From positions 69,773,815 through 69,837,814 of the forward strand of contig NC_058189.1 of NCBI RefSeq assembly GCF_907165205.1: a stretch of 64,000 nucleotides of DNA. Direction: 5' to 3'. The notes under the pieces are model-generated. The model saw only the letters and a list, made by a program, of their open reading frames with translations. It was not told the DNA's origin and made no database searches. Below, in pieces: positions 51,610 to 63,915 of the stretch; the first letter of the stretch is position 1; each line of letters starts with the position of its first letter. Position numbers and translations under genes: made by a program. Source of the stretch: Coccinella septempunctata (Eukaryota; Arthropoda; Insecta; Coleoptera; Coccinellidae).

Positions 51610-53425
51610 CAAGAACTCCTCAGATTTGCAATAGACTTCGGCGATAACGTCTGGAGTTAATGATGCTGACTACACGATTAGAGTGATCAGATATTCAAAA
51701 CGACGTTTTCGAATATCTTCCACTAAATTAAGCTCCACAAAGAGAGGAATGTTTACAGAAACGCATTCCTCCGGTTCAGACTCCCAGGGCCATTGTTTAC
51801 TGATAACAGAAAACACCATAATCTTCATTCTTCCCCTATCAAGAATAGCGGCATTATCTCGGCGTGTTTATAAATATACTTTATTACAACGATTGTTGTA
51901 CGAATTCGAGGAAAATTATCTTGTAACTGTAATCTCGGCCATAATTACAGTCTTTTAGAGGCGATTTAATATCGCAGCCACACAAGCTACTACTGCAGAG
52001 GCGATTATGAACATGCATACGTGAAAGAAGCCATTGTTCGAGGCTCAATGGTGGTGTTCTATCAAGAATTTCCCGGAAACCTGCGGCCTCTAAAAATCGG
52101 AGTTGTTGACTTGTTCCTATTTCCTCAGATATACATTAAAAACAGCCACCAATTGAGGAATCATTTTCCTGAATATTTTTCGACAGAAAATAATGAATGG
52201 TTTGCGCCGACCTCCAAGTAGCGAGTTAGAGCTCCGTGGGCGTATATTTATGGCCCATAAACCTCTACGTGCCATTTGATTTCCTATGCACTCATTCACT
52301 AACAATATTTACGATAGGTTCTCTCAGTGCTCGTAACCCAACACTTGCGTTTCCTCGAACCATGAATGAATGTACCACCATGAGACGTGATAATTCTCCA
52401 GTTTCCCATACAGGCTCTCTCGGAGCTCTTGCCGAATGATGGATGGAGTGAGGTTAGGTTTCGTCGCCTCAACCATAAATACAAGGTGAATTTGTTGGGA
52501 CGTTTTGCAACTCGGTTGAATGAGATGCGGACGCGCTGATTCACGTGATAGTGGCTTCAGTATAAGGTGAGTAAGTAAATGTCCGAAGCTGTGATTGATT
52601 GTCGTTTAATGGGTGACATTTCCTTGAATGACGAAGTTTTCTCACAATGGGGAGACGAGTGGACTCAATGGATATCATTCCATGAATACTTGACTAAACC
52701 GATCCTTGCATTTTATGGTTTATTTTAATGGATTACTGTTTTCCTCCATTAGAAACTTTGAGATGTGTAAAGTTAGGTATAATTTAATATAATTATCAAT
52801 TTTCCATCTCCAAGAACCGTCTCATGATTTGTTCCAGTTGTTTCAAAACTGGGATTTGCATAAATTTCGCTTATGTAATGTAGGTCATCGATAATGTTCA
52901 TCTGCTGAGTGTTACGGTATAATCTAGTGTGGGTTCTTTGAACTGACTAATGGCGAAAAGTTTATGTTCGCTTATGGTCTGTCGTGAATAATAAATCAGT
53001 TGGGAATCCAGATATCAATGTGTTATTACGAAGAACATGTATTTTCATGCAAGATGTACCTATTTATCCTCGATTTACTGTGGTATCAAAGAAAAATTGT
53101 AATGTAAATACTGGTTATCGAGGGAATGGAGAAAATCGAAGATTTTAGTTCTTTTTCTCTTGTACCCTCTGGCCGATTTAATCATTTTTTCTTATTGCGG
53201 CTTATATCTAATGATATTTCGCTCAGGCTTTTTTTAACTGTCGATTTCAATTTTGTCACCCATTTTTAAGCAGGTGGAATACAGGGTCTATATTCACTCC
53301 GATGTTGAAATCATTTATAAAGACCCTGTACAATATTTTCTGATGTGATTGTAGTATCCCTGAGTGATGAACCATTCTATCTCTTGATCATATCAACTGA
53401 TTATTCCGGTTTGTTCGTTATTTTA
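51610..53425. other. intron or flank, no gene supported
   Basis: No recognisable exon or RNA gene. TACAGGGTCTATATT / AAAGACCCTGTA at about 53281-53332 is a small inverted repeat. Confidence 0.35.
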
Positions 53426-53426
53426 C

Positions 53427-54699
53427 GAGGATGTATTGATATCTAGTTAGCCTAGACCAGTTCCACGCACAAAGAAAATATTGCGTTACCATAGCAACGA
53501 ACAATAACTCATTAGAAGTGTCAGTGTGAAGTTTGAGGTAAAAGAAGCAAACCAGAGTTACGCAATAAATTTTAAAAAAATAAGATGTCCACCGAACTTC
53601 TGGAAATCGAAAAATTGGAGTATCGAGCCATCATCGAGTACCTGTATTTAAAAAGGGTTAAGAGGTAAGCAGATTTACGAAGATATGCTTACTACCCTTG
53701 GTGATCAATGTCCTTCGTATGCGACCGTGAAAAATTGGACTGCAAGCTTCAAAAGAGGTAAATTTTCCATTGAAGATGAGGACCGATCGGGAAGGCCAGT
53801 TTCTGTGTCAGTCCCCGAAAATACCGATGCAGTTCATGACATGATTTTAACAGACCGTCGAATTGGGCTTGAACGGATATCTGAAGCACTCAATATTTCA
53901 CACGAACGCGTTCATCATATAGTTCACCTCAATTTGGACATGAGAAAAATTGCTGCAAAATGGATCTCCAAATGTTTGAATGTTGACCAAAAGCGTGCAA
54001 GGGTAGAAGCATCGCGTTCGATCTGTGCTCGATTTGAAAACGATGTAGACTTCTTGAACCGAATTGTTACTATGGATGAGATTTGGGTACATTTCCACAA
54101 TCCAGAAACAAAGCAACAATCGATGGAATGGCGACACTCTAGTTCTCCAAGACCTAAGAAGTTTCCTGTCCAAAAATTAGCTGCAAAAGTTCTTTCTTCA
54201 GTTTTTTGGGATGTCCATGGAGTAATCAATGATAGATTTTTTGGATAAGGGTAGAAAAATAACCGGAGATTACTATTCTACATTACGGACCACTATACGG
54301 GAAAAAATTAAAGAAAAAAGACGCGGAAAGCTATCCAAAGGTGTTTTGTTTTTGCAGGACAACGCCCCTGCACACAAATCGCATGGTGCCATGTAAAAAA
54401 TTCGTGATTTAGGAATTGAAATACTAGAACACCCCCCTTATTCACCAGATTTGGCTTTATCCAACTGAAAAAAAGTTTAAATGGTCGTTAATTTTCTTCT
54501 AACGAGGAGATAATAAAAGCTGGAGAGGTCTGCTTTGCAGAGCAGGAAGAAACATTTTTTTTGAAAGGTCTAGAGACGTTGCAGGTTCGCTGTAATAAAT
54601 GTATCCAATTAAGAGGAGAATATGTTGGGTAATAAAATATTTTGACATTGAAATTTTGTTTGGTTCTGTAGTAGGCTAAGAATTTTTCAATATATCCTG
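53427..54699 (+). mobile_element. mariner transposon (lineage B), copy 2
   Basis: Terminal regions GAGGATGTATTGATAT..TTAGCCTA at the left and TAGGCTAAGAATTTTTCAA-TATATCCTG at the right are inverted with mismatches. The length, about 1.27 kb, is typical of mariner. The transposase reads + and is broken. Confidence 0.75.
53585..54640 (+). pseudogene. mariner transposase, copy 2
   Basis: It starts MSTELLEIEKLEYRAIIEYL, then has stops and a frame change before the long frame 53685-54248 (HTH CPSYATVKNWTASFKRGKF, IVTMDEIWVHF with catalytic Asp). After a stop near 54248, frames continue with FLQDNAPAHKSH (second Asp) and HPPYSPDLALSN, where the third catalytic Asp of the DD34D triad is Asn. Several lesions: dead. 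Confidence 0.85.
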
Positions 54700-54704
54700 T
54701 TGAA

Positions 54705-55610
54705 AAATTATTTTTTTGGGAAATGATGATTTTATTGGTATATGTAATTACTTTTACGTCAAGCTTTCAGAAAGACAACACAAAACCAACGTCTACGCTC
54801 TACAGGATGTCGTAAGACTCCACAGCACCTACCCGTCCACAACAAACGTCGAGCAAGCCTACAACACCGAATTAGAAACAAACAAGAAACTGTTTATAAT
54901 TCAAGGTCCCACACACATTTGTCGCCAACTGGAAAGTTCCTAGACAGGTTCATCAATTCCAGTCGGCGCTGAATGCGGCTTAAGCCCTTTTTAAACGATC
55001 GAGACCAACCCAAAGACACCACCAAGTCGAGAGGGTGGATCAAGCGACCGCGACAGCGAGGCTTAAACCCCTCTATGGTCTCACCTGTCATTTGTAATCC
55101 CGTGTTAGTGCACATTTCGAGGACACACACTCACATAATTCAATAAGGCACTGGCATACTATCGCGATATCGACTATTGGCCAAGATTAGATCACTCGTG
55201 AACGTTGCGGTAGCGCGTAGCGATCCGGACCACAGAGCATAGTGAACTGACTTAACTTAAGTCATCGCGTTTCGAATTGATCTAGCGACGGGAGACTCGA
55301 CCGCTACGCGTCGTTCGGGTATGAATCATCTTTTTAGTTTAATTGTCGTTTCTTATGAGCGGCAGCCTGATGGTTGACGGTCCGAGAAGAAGACAGGATG
55401 CTTCAGTATGGATCTTCGACTCGTTGTCTCTCATGGATATCAGTTTCATCGAGGGCTCCTTGTTTTGCGGTCTCAAAGGCACTTGTTGTTCACGAGGGGT
55501 GGGGGAAGACCCTTGAAAAAGGTGTGACGAACTATGCGTTACAAAAGATGATTTTTTTTTTGATTCCCGAGAAATTCAGGTTTTGGTCTGTCAACAAACG
55601 CATGGTTCAT
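54705..55610. other. repeat-like sequence of unknown kind
   Basis: The part 54760-55135 is GC-richer and has frames on both strands (for example KGLSRIQRRLELMN on the minus strand) that resemble debris of a repeat, but I cannot name it. Nothing else is supported. Confidence 0.3.
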
Positions 55611-55618
55611 AATAACTA

Positions 55619-56876
55619 ACGTGCGTTCAAAAAAATTCGTCGTCAAGTAGGGCAAGTAGGCTATGAAATTTTGAAGGCTGATGTTCGGTGGCTGAACGTA
55701 TGTCTTTCCTTGAATTACTTCATCTTCCCAAAATGTAAACAATGATGACATTAACCTATATATCGTAATTTTGTACGGAAAGGCACTTTTCAGAAAAGGT
55801 TACCTGTAAATTTCACCCAACGTTCGAAAAGCATTTCTTTCATTGAGTAAGATGACAAGAATCCAAACAATCTGAGGCGGTTAGAAAAGTTCTTCGTAAA
55901 AATTTTAACCGTCCACTATTTTCATACGTAAGAGACATGAATCTTGAATTGATCGTGGTAGTATGTTTTTTTGTAAGAAGGTTCTAGTTACTTCAGTCAT
56001 ATGAATAGATCACAGTAAGATTCTCAATAATATGTTTATTAATTCTCTATAAATATTGATTTGATTCAGTCATTACTGAAAATCCATGACTAAACTAAAA
56101 GAACTGAATTACATGAAAATAGCTATTGGACAATTTATTAAAATTCAATTCAGCTATAAAAAGGCATGATGCTTTCTCCTTCATAACGTTCTGCTATTGT
56201 TCCATAAAAGAAAGTAGGTCCACATTTTGCTTTTGACTGATGCATACTGTCAGTATGCATCAGTTCAGTATGATACTGAACTCCAATTTTTCTCGGATGC
56301 TACAAGGTTAGGTAATCACAACCTTTTCAGTTTTCTGATAACATGTCAATCTTCATGGAAACAAATGGATATCTTTTTTTCAAAATCGGGTGGCATATGC
56401 CAACGGATACTCCATCCACTTGAGATAAAATCTGAAGAGAGGTTTGTCGAGCTTCTGTCACCATGTTTTCATTATTACTGAACACTAGAGATTTCTTTTT
56501 TGGTATACCACTTCCTTTTTTGTTTGAACATACCTGTTTCGTCAACACATCGCAAAACAGTACAATGGAAAAATTCATTCTTAATTATCTACAGCAACAT
56601 AGGCTTCAATGAAGTCGCCGGAACAGAATATTTCCATTTTCCTTCAATTTTCTTTCCAATTTTGAAGTAGAATTCAATAGTAAAAGTCTTTCACACGTCC
56701 GTAAAAACCATCTTTATAATTTGCTGATAATTTTAATTCAACAACAACCCAAAATGCTAAAATGACAGTTCACCTGGAAAATAGTAAAGCACGAGCTAAG
56801 AATTACGTTTAGACACGAAATACCGACGTTCAAAATTCCATAGCCTACTTGACGACGAATTTTTTTGAACGCACGT
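55619..56876. mobile_element. non-autonomous element with ACGTGCGTTC ends
   Basis: ACGTGCGTTCAAAAAAATTC at the left is exactly inverted at the right (GAATTTTTTTGAACGCACGT), the pairing continuing through GTCGTCAAGTAGG and CTATG-AATTTTGAA. TA flanks both sides (55617-55618, 56877-56878). Interior 1.1 kb without a recognised gene. A Tc1/mariner-type mobilisation is suggested by the TA. Confidence 0.7.
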
Positions 56877-57169
56877 TATATATTGGCCAAATGAATTGGG
56901 TCGTCGAATGGATGAAGGAATGTCAAATTCTGACATTTGACGTTGACATTTCGAAAACAAAACGTCAAATGTCAAAATTGTCCAGTATAATTGACGATGC
57001 TTAAGCTATTTGACATTTATGACGTCAGGAAAAATGTAGCATGATTGAAAGTAATGTAAGAATAATCCATGATGCCATTTTAACGTTAAGTTATTAAGAA
57101 TTATTGCTAAAGTTTACGTGTATCGTCGTTAATCAAAGGTGAAACTCAACTTCACAACAAAATACGGGG

Positions 57170-57850
57170 TGTCGTAGACTCGTACAAATATTTCAACAGC
57201 AGATTCTAGAGATCAAAAGAAACACTGTTTTCCTATACCATTTTTTCCGATTTGGCCATGATGAAAAGATATAGCCATTTTAATTTTTCACAATGAGTTG
57301 TGCCACCCCTGGAAAAACAAAATTACCTTCAGCTTATCTTAATTACCTTATCCAGCTACATCCGGGACACTACATATCTCTGGATCTTTTAAACAGAGTT
57401 GCATTCAGCCAAAGTGCCCAATTTTTCAAATTTCACAGATACTTTTTAATTTTTGAACATCAAGTTATTCGAAAACGGAGCATTATACGAGAAAATATGA
57501 AGAATTCTTTTATTTTACAAAGCTTTAAAATATTCATTAGCTAGCCACAAACTTAGTTTCAAGAGTTGGGTTCTTTGAATTTTTGGTATTTTTATGGTAC
57601 GTAATAATGGTCATAATGAGAAAACTGGAAGACGTGGGTGATATCTTGTATTCGAAAAAGATTAATCGAATAAATGAAAAACTATATTCCGAAATTCATT
57701 TCATTCGATTAAATCGTTTGTGAGAATTAAAAATAACATTTTTTTATGGTTTTTTAACAGCCTGAATATTTTTAACCGAGCCTAATCGGAAAAAATGGCA
57801 TTGGAAAAAAGTGTTTCTTCTGTAAGAGTCAAAGACTCACCCAGTATAGA
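57170..57850. repeat. long member of the GAGTCTTTGACTCGTA family
   Basis: Left end GGGTGTCGTAGACTCGTACA plus ATATTTCAACAGCAGATT and CATTTTTTCCGATTTGGCC; right end GGAAAAAAGTGTTTCTTCT and AGAGTCAAAGACTCACCC. The left half also carries GTTGTGCCACCCCTG as in 2475-2655. Interior without a recognised ORF. Confidence 0.55.
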
Positions 57851-57854
57851 GATA

Positions 57855-59575
57855 TTTTTGATATTTGAAGCTGAATAGTTGCTTCCGTTTATAACCATGC
57901 CACAAAGTTTTGCGTTCGTTAAAATTTCCTGAATAAAAATTTCAAGTAGGTCATATTTTTACTACTGAGTAAACTTAAGTTTGACGGAAAAAATCCTTGT
58001 CGTTTTTATTTAATAGTGTTGATGCGCTCTTTCAAAAATATCAAGTTATTCAAATGAACAGTAGACATTTACTCATTGTTGAAACATAATATAACATTTG
58101 AAAGTTTGACAATTCGTAAGAAGAAGTTAGATATGTTGAAGTTACGTTTCTATTTTGAAGACGTTAAATACGAATCACATCACAAGCCCTAAGTGAAGAA
58201 GTACACCACTTCTTTCTTCTTGAGAGAGAAGAACCAGATTTTTTCATCAGAAGACACTATCAAAAAATGACTCCAAGCATCACGATAACGGTTCTAGAAC
58301 TTATTCCTAGAATTTTCAATATCAGAACTTCATTCTGCTTCAGAAAAATAATCAGTTCGACAAGATTGAACCACCGATAAGAGAAACAGTCATTCGAACA
58401 AGGGTATCGAAGAAACTGGGTCCATTTTCGGTACATGCCTTTATCGTACGAAACAAATTCAGATAGTATCGTAATAACGTTCCGAACACCGTTTGTGCCG
58501 GTGTTATTTCAACACACAATACAGTAATCTTTGAATGAATAACGCATGAAAGGAAGCTTATAAAATATGTATTAACAATTTCCTGATAACCGGTCGGAAA
58601 TAATGGGTTTTATTCAAAAACCACACAGCTCGTTGGGAAAAACTACATTGACGTTTGTTTTCAAACACGATGTAATTCTTTCAGCAGCCTTCTTGTTCAG
58701 ATTCATCAAGATTAAGAAGACACGAAGAGGAAAGTTTGAAACGAGTCGAAGTTTTGAATGCCATACTTTTAAAAGAGTCGAATTTTCAATGAAAGGTTTG
58801 AAAAATGTGAGAATCTTTGGACTATTTAAATTATGCCCGATATTCGGAAATTCTTGGAATTCGTTACATAAGAAATGAACAAACAATAAAAATCTGGCTT
58901 CAGATCAAGAAAAATCTCATTCTCCATAAAATCATCGAAGGAATATCTGAACCCTAAACCTTTTCTATACAAGAACAATGAGATACCTTAAAATGCGTGC
59001 TCAAACCATGTTTGCGAACGTTCTTTTTCTACCGTTGCAGAATTTTTCCCATATCCTTGATACTATAATGTTAAAACAATACCTATCCTACGACCAAAAC
59101 CTTCGTTAATCGAATTCGCGAAACATAAATATTGAAAAGTGCCACATTTTTACTTCCTCATTCTAGTTACGGTCAGTGGGTGGCAAAAGCGGAGAATGCG
59201 AAGGCCACCACAATAAATTAACCTCAGATCATGACACGTGATTCAGAGTTATACGGGTAATAATCAGCGGAGAATAAAACATCGCCTACCAAACCATGAG
59301 GGGTCGTTAAAACTGCGAAGTATTGCGGAAAATTTTAAAAAAGGAATACGGTAGATCGGCCCAGTTCCCCGGTACCCATAAATCATTGAATTATGGCTCA
59401 TTGGAAGACGGGGAACAGTTGGAATTCGACGTGTGGGTAGGAGGATGAAGAATATATGGGGCGTCATTAGAAACGAAGGAAAATCGAATGAAAGTTGATA
59501 GAACAGCTCTGATCAGGTACACAATAGACCTCAAGGTTCAAGGTCGCAGTGAAATGTAACCCCTTTACCAAATTA
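57855..59575. other. intron or flank, no gene supported
   Basis: Frames at 58603-58886 on both strands mirror each other and lack motifs. No repeat family identified. Confidence 0.35.
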
Positions 59576-59581
59576 TAACTA

Positions 59582-61100
59582 CACTGCGCAAAAAAAATAA
59601 CGCACCTTCTGAAAATCTCAATTTTAATGAAAGTTAACTCTACATTGACTTTATAACTTATTTTTTATGTTCTCTCGGGAAGGTTTTGAACGAAACAAGA
59701 CACATTATGGAAGAAAAATTCAGGATTTCACCGAATCTTATGTGAAAGAAGAGAAATGAACAATTTTCAAAATACTGAAATGCTGATAAGTGATTTAATA
59801 CTTGGTATCTCCACCCCTTGCGTTAATTACAGCTCGGCAACGACGGTTCATACTCAAAATGAGTGATCTTAAAATGTTCTGATCTAATCCTTCCCAGATT
59901 TCTCCGAGTTGGATTCCTAAGTCATTAAGAGTAGCTGGATGATTTTCTGAACTTTTCAGCCTTCTATTGCGGTTGTCCCAAACCTGCTCAATCGGACTGA
60001 GATCTGGACTTCTTGCTGGTCATTCCATTCGAGAGATTTCAACCTCTTCAAGGTACTCCTAAACGATGCGCGCACGATGGGGTCTTATCGTCCATAAAAA
60101 TGACATTTTCACCAATGTATGGGGCAAATGACACTACATGCTCTTCAAGAATGTTCCTTATATACTTATCAGCATTCATAGCACCATTATCAACGACGAC
60201 TAGGTCTGTGCGAGCAGTCAAAGATATTCCACCCCATACCATAATCGATTCTCTCCCGAAACCAGTAGTATTCAGGAAATTGCACTGAGCATATCTTTCA
60301 TGTTGACGTCTGTATACAAGGGAACGTCGATCACAATGATAGAGGCAGAATCTAGACTCATCTGTGAAGAGAACTCTTTCCCAATCGGCCTCTTCCCAAT
60401 GGATATGCTCTCTCGCAAAATCCAAACGCGCCCTTCGATGGGCTGGGGTAAGAGCTGGGCCTTTTGCCGGGACACGAGGCCTTAAATCATATTCTCTGAG
60501 GCGATTTCGTATTGTCTGAGTGCTAATTTGCACCTCATGAGTTTGCTCAAGCTGAATTTGAAGGAGGCGAGCGGTTGCAAACCGTTGTCTCAAAGTAGAA
60601 ACTCTCAAGTAACGTTCTTGAATGGTAGTTGTTACCCGTGGTCTACCCTGTCCTGGTCTTCGGATATTCATACCTGTCTCCCTGAATCGCTGCAACATTC
60701 TGGACACACTTGTATGGGAAACTCCAAACCTTTCTGCAATTCTTGTGTATGTCCACCCTTTTTCTCGCAAAACTACCGCTTGGGCACATTCCTCTTGGGT
60801 CAAATTGAGTGTTTTGCGTTGCATAGCGATCGAGTGTAGAAAATCAAACGAAAGAAAAACTATTGATCACTAGAATTGATCGAGAACAACTGATTTTAGA
60901 ATGGAGCCAATACATTCAAAATCTGATAATATCATATTTTTTTATTCCTGCTGGGAAAAAACATCTGTATTGAAGAAAACCGTTGATAGTGGATAACATA
61001 TGCATGCATAATTCTGATGAAAATAATTATCATTGAGAACACCTTCAGTTGTAGAATAAATTTGAGATTTCCATAATGTGCGTTAATTTTTTGCGCAGTG
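59582..61100 (-). mobile_element. Tc1-like DD34E transposon, copy 3, both ends present (1,519 bp)
   Basis: The most complete copy. Ends CACTGCGCAAAAAAAATAAC and GTTAATTTTTTGCGCAGTG are inverted, with TA at 59580-59581 and 61101-61102. It defines the extent of the family and shows what copies 1 and 2 have lost. Confidence 0.92.
59791..60824 (-). pseudogene. Tc1-like transposase, copy 3, frameshifted
   Basis: Intact from MQRKTLNLTQEECAQ through the HTH, FTDESRF (first Asp) and up to VIFMDDK, where five bases are missing relative to copy 1 and the frame shifts within the second catalytic motif. Downstream, a CAG codon has become TAG near 60062 before the EYLEEVE segment. The Glu motif region remains readable (SPIEQVWDN), and the frame ends in the family terminus near 59791. 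Not functional, although its termini are intact and could be mobilised in trans. Confidence 0.85.
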
Positions 61101-61104
61101 TATA

Positions 61105-61500
61105 TAGGTTTGACCCCTGAGATTTGATAAGGCTCGAAAACCAGAATATACGTATGAATTTTTTTTTCGCAATAAAACACGATCGAAATGGCCCTCGCTC
61201 ATGCTGTTATGACAGAAATTTCTGTATATTACGCGACTATAATGGGAGTCTCCGTTATAGTTAATTTACGTTAAATACCCGAAGATTTCCCAGAATTGGT
61301 GGTGAAATTGTGAACGCGGAATTTTTGATATGATTACGGGCAGAAACCAGTTCGCAGAGCAATTTGTAATATTGCCGGTTAATAATTGGCTAACTGTGAT
61401 TGCCCCATAAACGGCGGACCGCATGCTGTTAAAAAGGTACGATAAACTAAAATATGTTCATTACAATGAAAAAAATGTTCGTGGCATTCATGAACGGGAA
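61105..61500. other. intron or flank, no gene supported
   Basis: Short spacer between two repeats; nothing recognised. Confidence 0.3.
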
Positions 61501-61506
61501 GCAGTT

Positions 61507-61645
61507 ATACTGGGTGAATCTTCGACGTATACATATAGCATATATTACACTTATCGAATAAGATCTTCTTTTCTTTCATCATTTAACCAATCAGGCTCAG
61601 TTGGAAAAATACAGGCTGTTGATATTTCATACAGAAATATCGTGT
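61507..61645. repeat. diverged end of the GAGTCTTTGACTCGTA family
   Basis: ACTGGGTGAATCTTCGACGTATACA, then TTCTTTTCTTTCATCATTTA, AATCAGGCTCAGTTGG and AAAATACAGGCTGTTGATA follow the family order seen at 37602-37838. Only one end is present. Confidence 0.45.
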
Positions 61646-61778
61646 TTCCTATAATATCCCAGACAATGCGCATCTGTCTCTTAACTTTAAACTTGAAAGA
61701 TGAAGAAGTAGAGTGTGACCTTTTCATTTTGTATCAGATATATGATAATATGTATTTATTTAGAAGTATTAAGCTATT

Positions 61779-62663
61779 AGGGGAGACTGGGGAGGGTTGA
61801 TACGTTTTTTGGAATTTTTATTCTGGAAACGGAATTATATGAAGAAGCAGGACTTTTCTTATATTATATAATTCTTCAATTAATCGTTCAACAAAATAAA
61901 TATAGAAGTCGCAAAATATAAACATCTTATTCTGTACAGAACGTTGAACACAAAAACATGCAAACTGTCTCAAGCCTCCCCACATATGGGAGGATTGATA
62001 CGATGTACTGGGAGAGTAATCGAGAGGATTATTCAGCTCAGTAGGTAGGTCAGCAATGATACTGGCTTGCTTTGGTCCTATAGGTGTAGAAAAATCAGGA
62101 AATTGTCAGTTAGTCACTTCCACACAAGAAAAGTCGGCCTCGTTAAATACATGGGGATTGTACGGTTTTTAAAAATCCCTTTGATATGTTGGATGGTGAA
62201 GACGCCTTCATGTAGGCCTATCCAACTAGCTACGGAATATTTTTTGAAGATTATACATGTATCAGGCCTCCCCACGACAAATGTCTCAAACCTCCCTGAA
62301 AGCAATTTTTAAAGTGATTTATGTTTTCATCTTATACCCATATATTTTGAAAAGCGAATAAAACTGTAAATTGAGTAGTTTTATGCATATTTCCCAGTGA
62401 AATGTTTGTTTATGCCGAAGAATTAATGCATGATCATAAAACCCTTAGGTAACTTGAGTAAAAACTTACAATTTCTCACCTCGAAACACTCTTCGTTGAA
62501 TATTTCACAAACAAACTACTGTTAGCCTTACATATTAACGTCACGCAATGCCCTCTGCCAAAGAATAGTGTTCACTAGTATAATACTTTTGAAAACGGCT
62601 ACAGATCGCGGATATAAGCCTGTATCAAGCCTCCCCATGTATCAATGCTCCCTAGTCTCCCCT
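61779..62663. mobile_element. inverted-repeat element with AGGGGAGACTGGGGAG ends
   Basis: AGGGGAGACTGGGGAGGGTT is inverted at the right end (GCTCCCTAGTCTCCCCT), with ATT on both sides (61776-61778 and 62664-62666), so a 3-bp duplication is likely. CAAGCCTCCCCA, GAGGATTGATACGATG and CAGGCCTCCCCACG occur internally as repeats of the terminal motif TATCAA.CCTCCCC. No ORF. A 3-bp duplication would be compatible with PIF/Harbinger, but the class is not proven. Confidence 0.65.
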
Positions 62664-62669
62664 ATTCGT

Positions 62670-63750
62670 GCCAGTCGATTATTTTATGAAATTTAGATTG
62701 CACACAATTGATTCGAACATCGATAAACGTTATCCTTACAATTATTCATCGTTCATTAACTGCAAGGCAACTGTATCTACTCAGTTGATTCAATAATCTC
62801 AGTTCCAACCGAATGCAGTGGGGAGTTTATTATTATTTTATTATCAATTGAGATCAACGTTTGATATGCGGAAATAGGTCGTTAGAGTGGAGTGGTTATA
62901 TTTAAGAATGAAAGAAACATCTGGATCATTCTCATAAGAGAAATTTCATAGCTGCAGTAACCCATTCTCCCAATACAATCATTTATTTTCGAGTTCAATC
63001 TGGAATTGTGAGTTTTAAAGCCTATGTGGCTATGAAATATAGGATTGGCAGAAATCTACATACCAAAGCATAGAAAATGTCCTGTTGGAAACCCTCAAAT
63101 ATTTCTTGAATTCAACATGTACATCTGCAATTATAATATTATTTCAGAAAAGTAGGTACTCATTTCATACGCTCTCAATTCCATATCTTTTAGCATTGAG
63201 TACCTATTGGATTCGTGTTGAATTCTCATACTTTTATTCTAGTCATCGCAATAGGTCGTAGGTGTATTACGCTACAATTCCTTTAAGTAACTACATTTGT
63301 TTATCTTTTCTCTGAATACAGCAACATCAGTTCGCAATGACATTGAAAATTCCCAATTGAGGAAATGACATCAATTTTCCCTTTATTTGTCACCTAAACA
63401 CGGCAATCGACCTTGATTGCGTGAAAATTGCCTGTATCTCGATTGTGCAATACATTCCATGATGAAATTAACGAAGTTTCACAAGGAATGCCATAGTATC
63501 ATCGTACGGTTAACTTTGGATCTACTGCGTCGTGCTCAAATTCATGTCGGAATCGAAATATAGGTACAACAATAATAGAATGATCACGCCTAAAGGCAAT
63601 GAATACAATAATAAGGATAATAAGAGAAAATATGAGACATATGCTATTGTCTTCGTCTTGGTTTCTATCTGGAGGGGATTGAATCGGACACCGTTTCATA
63701 TTGGGTGGCGCTCTTCGTAAATGTATAGTACTCAGTAGCGCTTGCCAATA
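62670..63750. other. intron or flank, no gene supported
   Basis: AT-rich sequence; the short frames at 63499-63720 mirror each other on both strands and carry no motif. Confidence 0.35.
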
Positions 63751-63755
63751 TTGAA

Positions 63756-63915
63756 AAGGGGTCCATCAATTCCAAACGTTCTCCATCGGAGAAAAAAGCT
63801 ATGTTGCTCTGATGAGATCAAATGAGACCGAAACCGTGGTCAGCATCTGCTTTTCTTCGATGGAGCGTACTCCATTTGGGGCCTTGACGATGGCAAATTG
63901 GCTAGTTCAATTCAG
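63756..63915. mobile_element. palindromic MITE family, one arm only (copy 3)
   Basis: GTTCTCCATCGGAG, GTTGCTCTGATGAGATCAAAT and GACGATGGCAAATTGGC follow the order of the right arm of the copies at 3656-3990 and 18702-18960. The matching left arm is absent, as if one half was deleted or never included. Confidence 0.65.

Noticed and set aside
63499..63720. Small proteins at the right edge (66 and 62 codons)
   Set aside because: Mirror frames over AT-rich sequence without motif or context.
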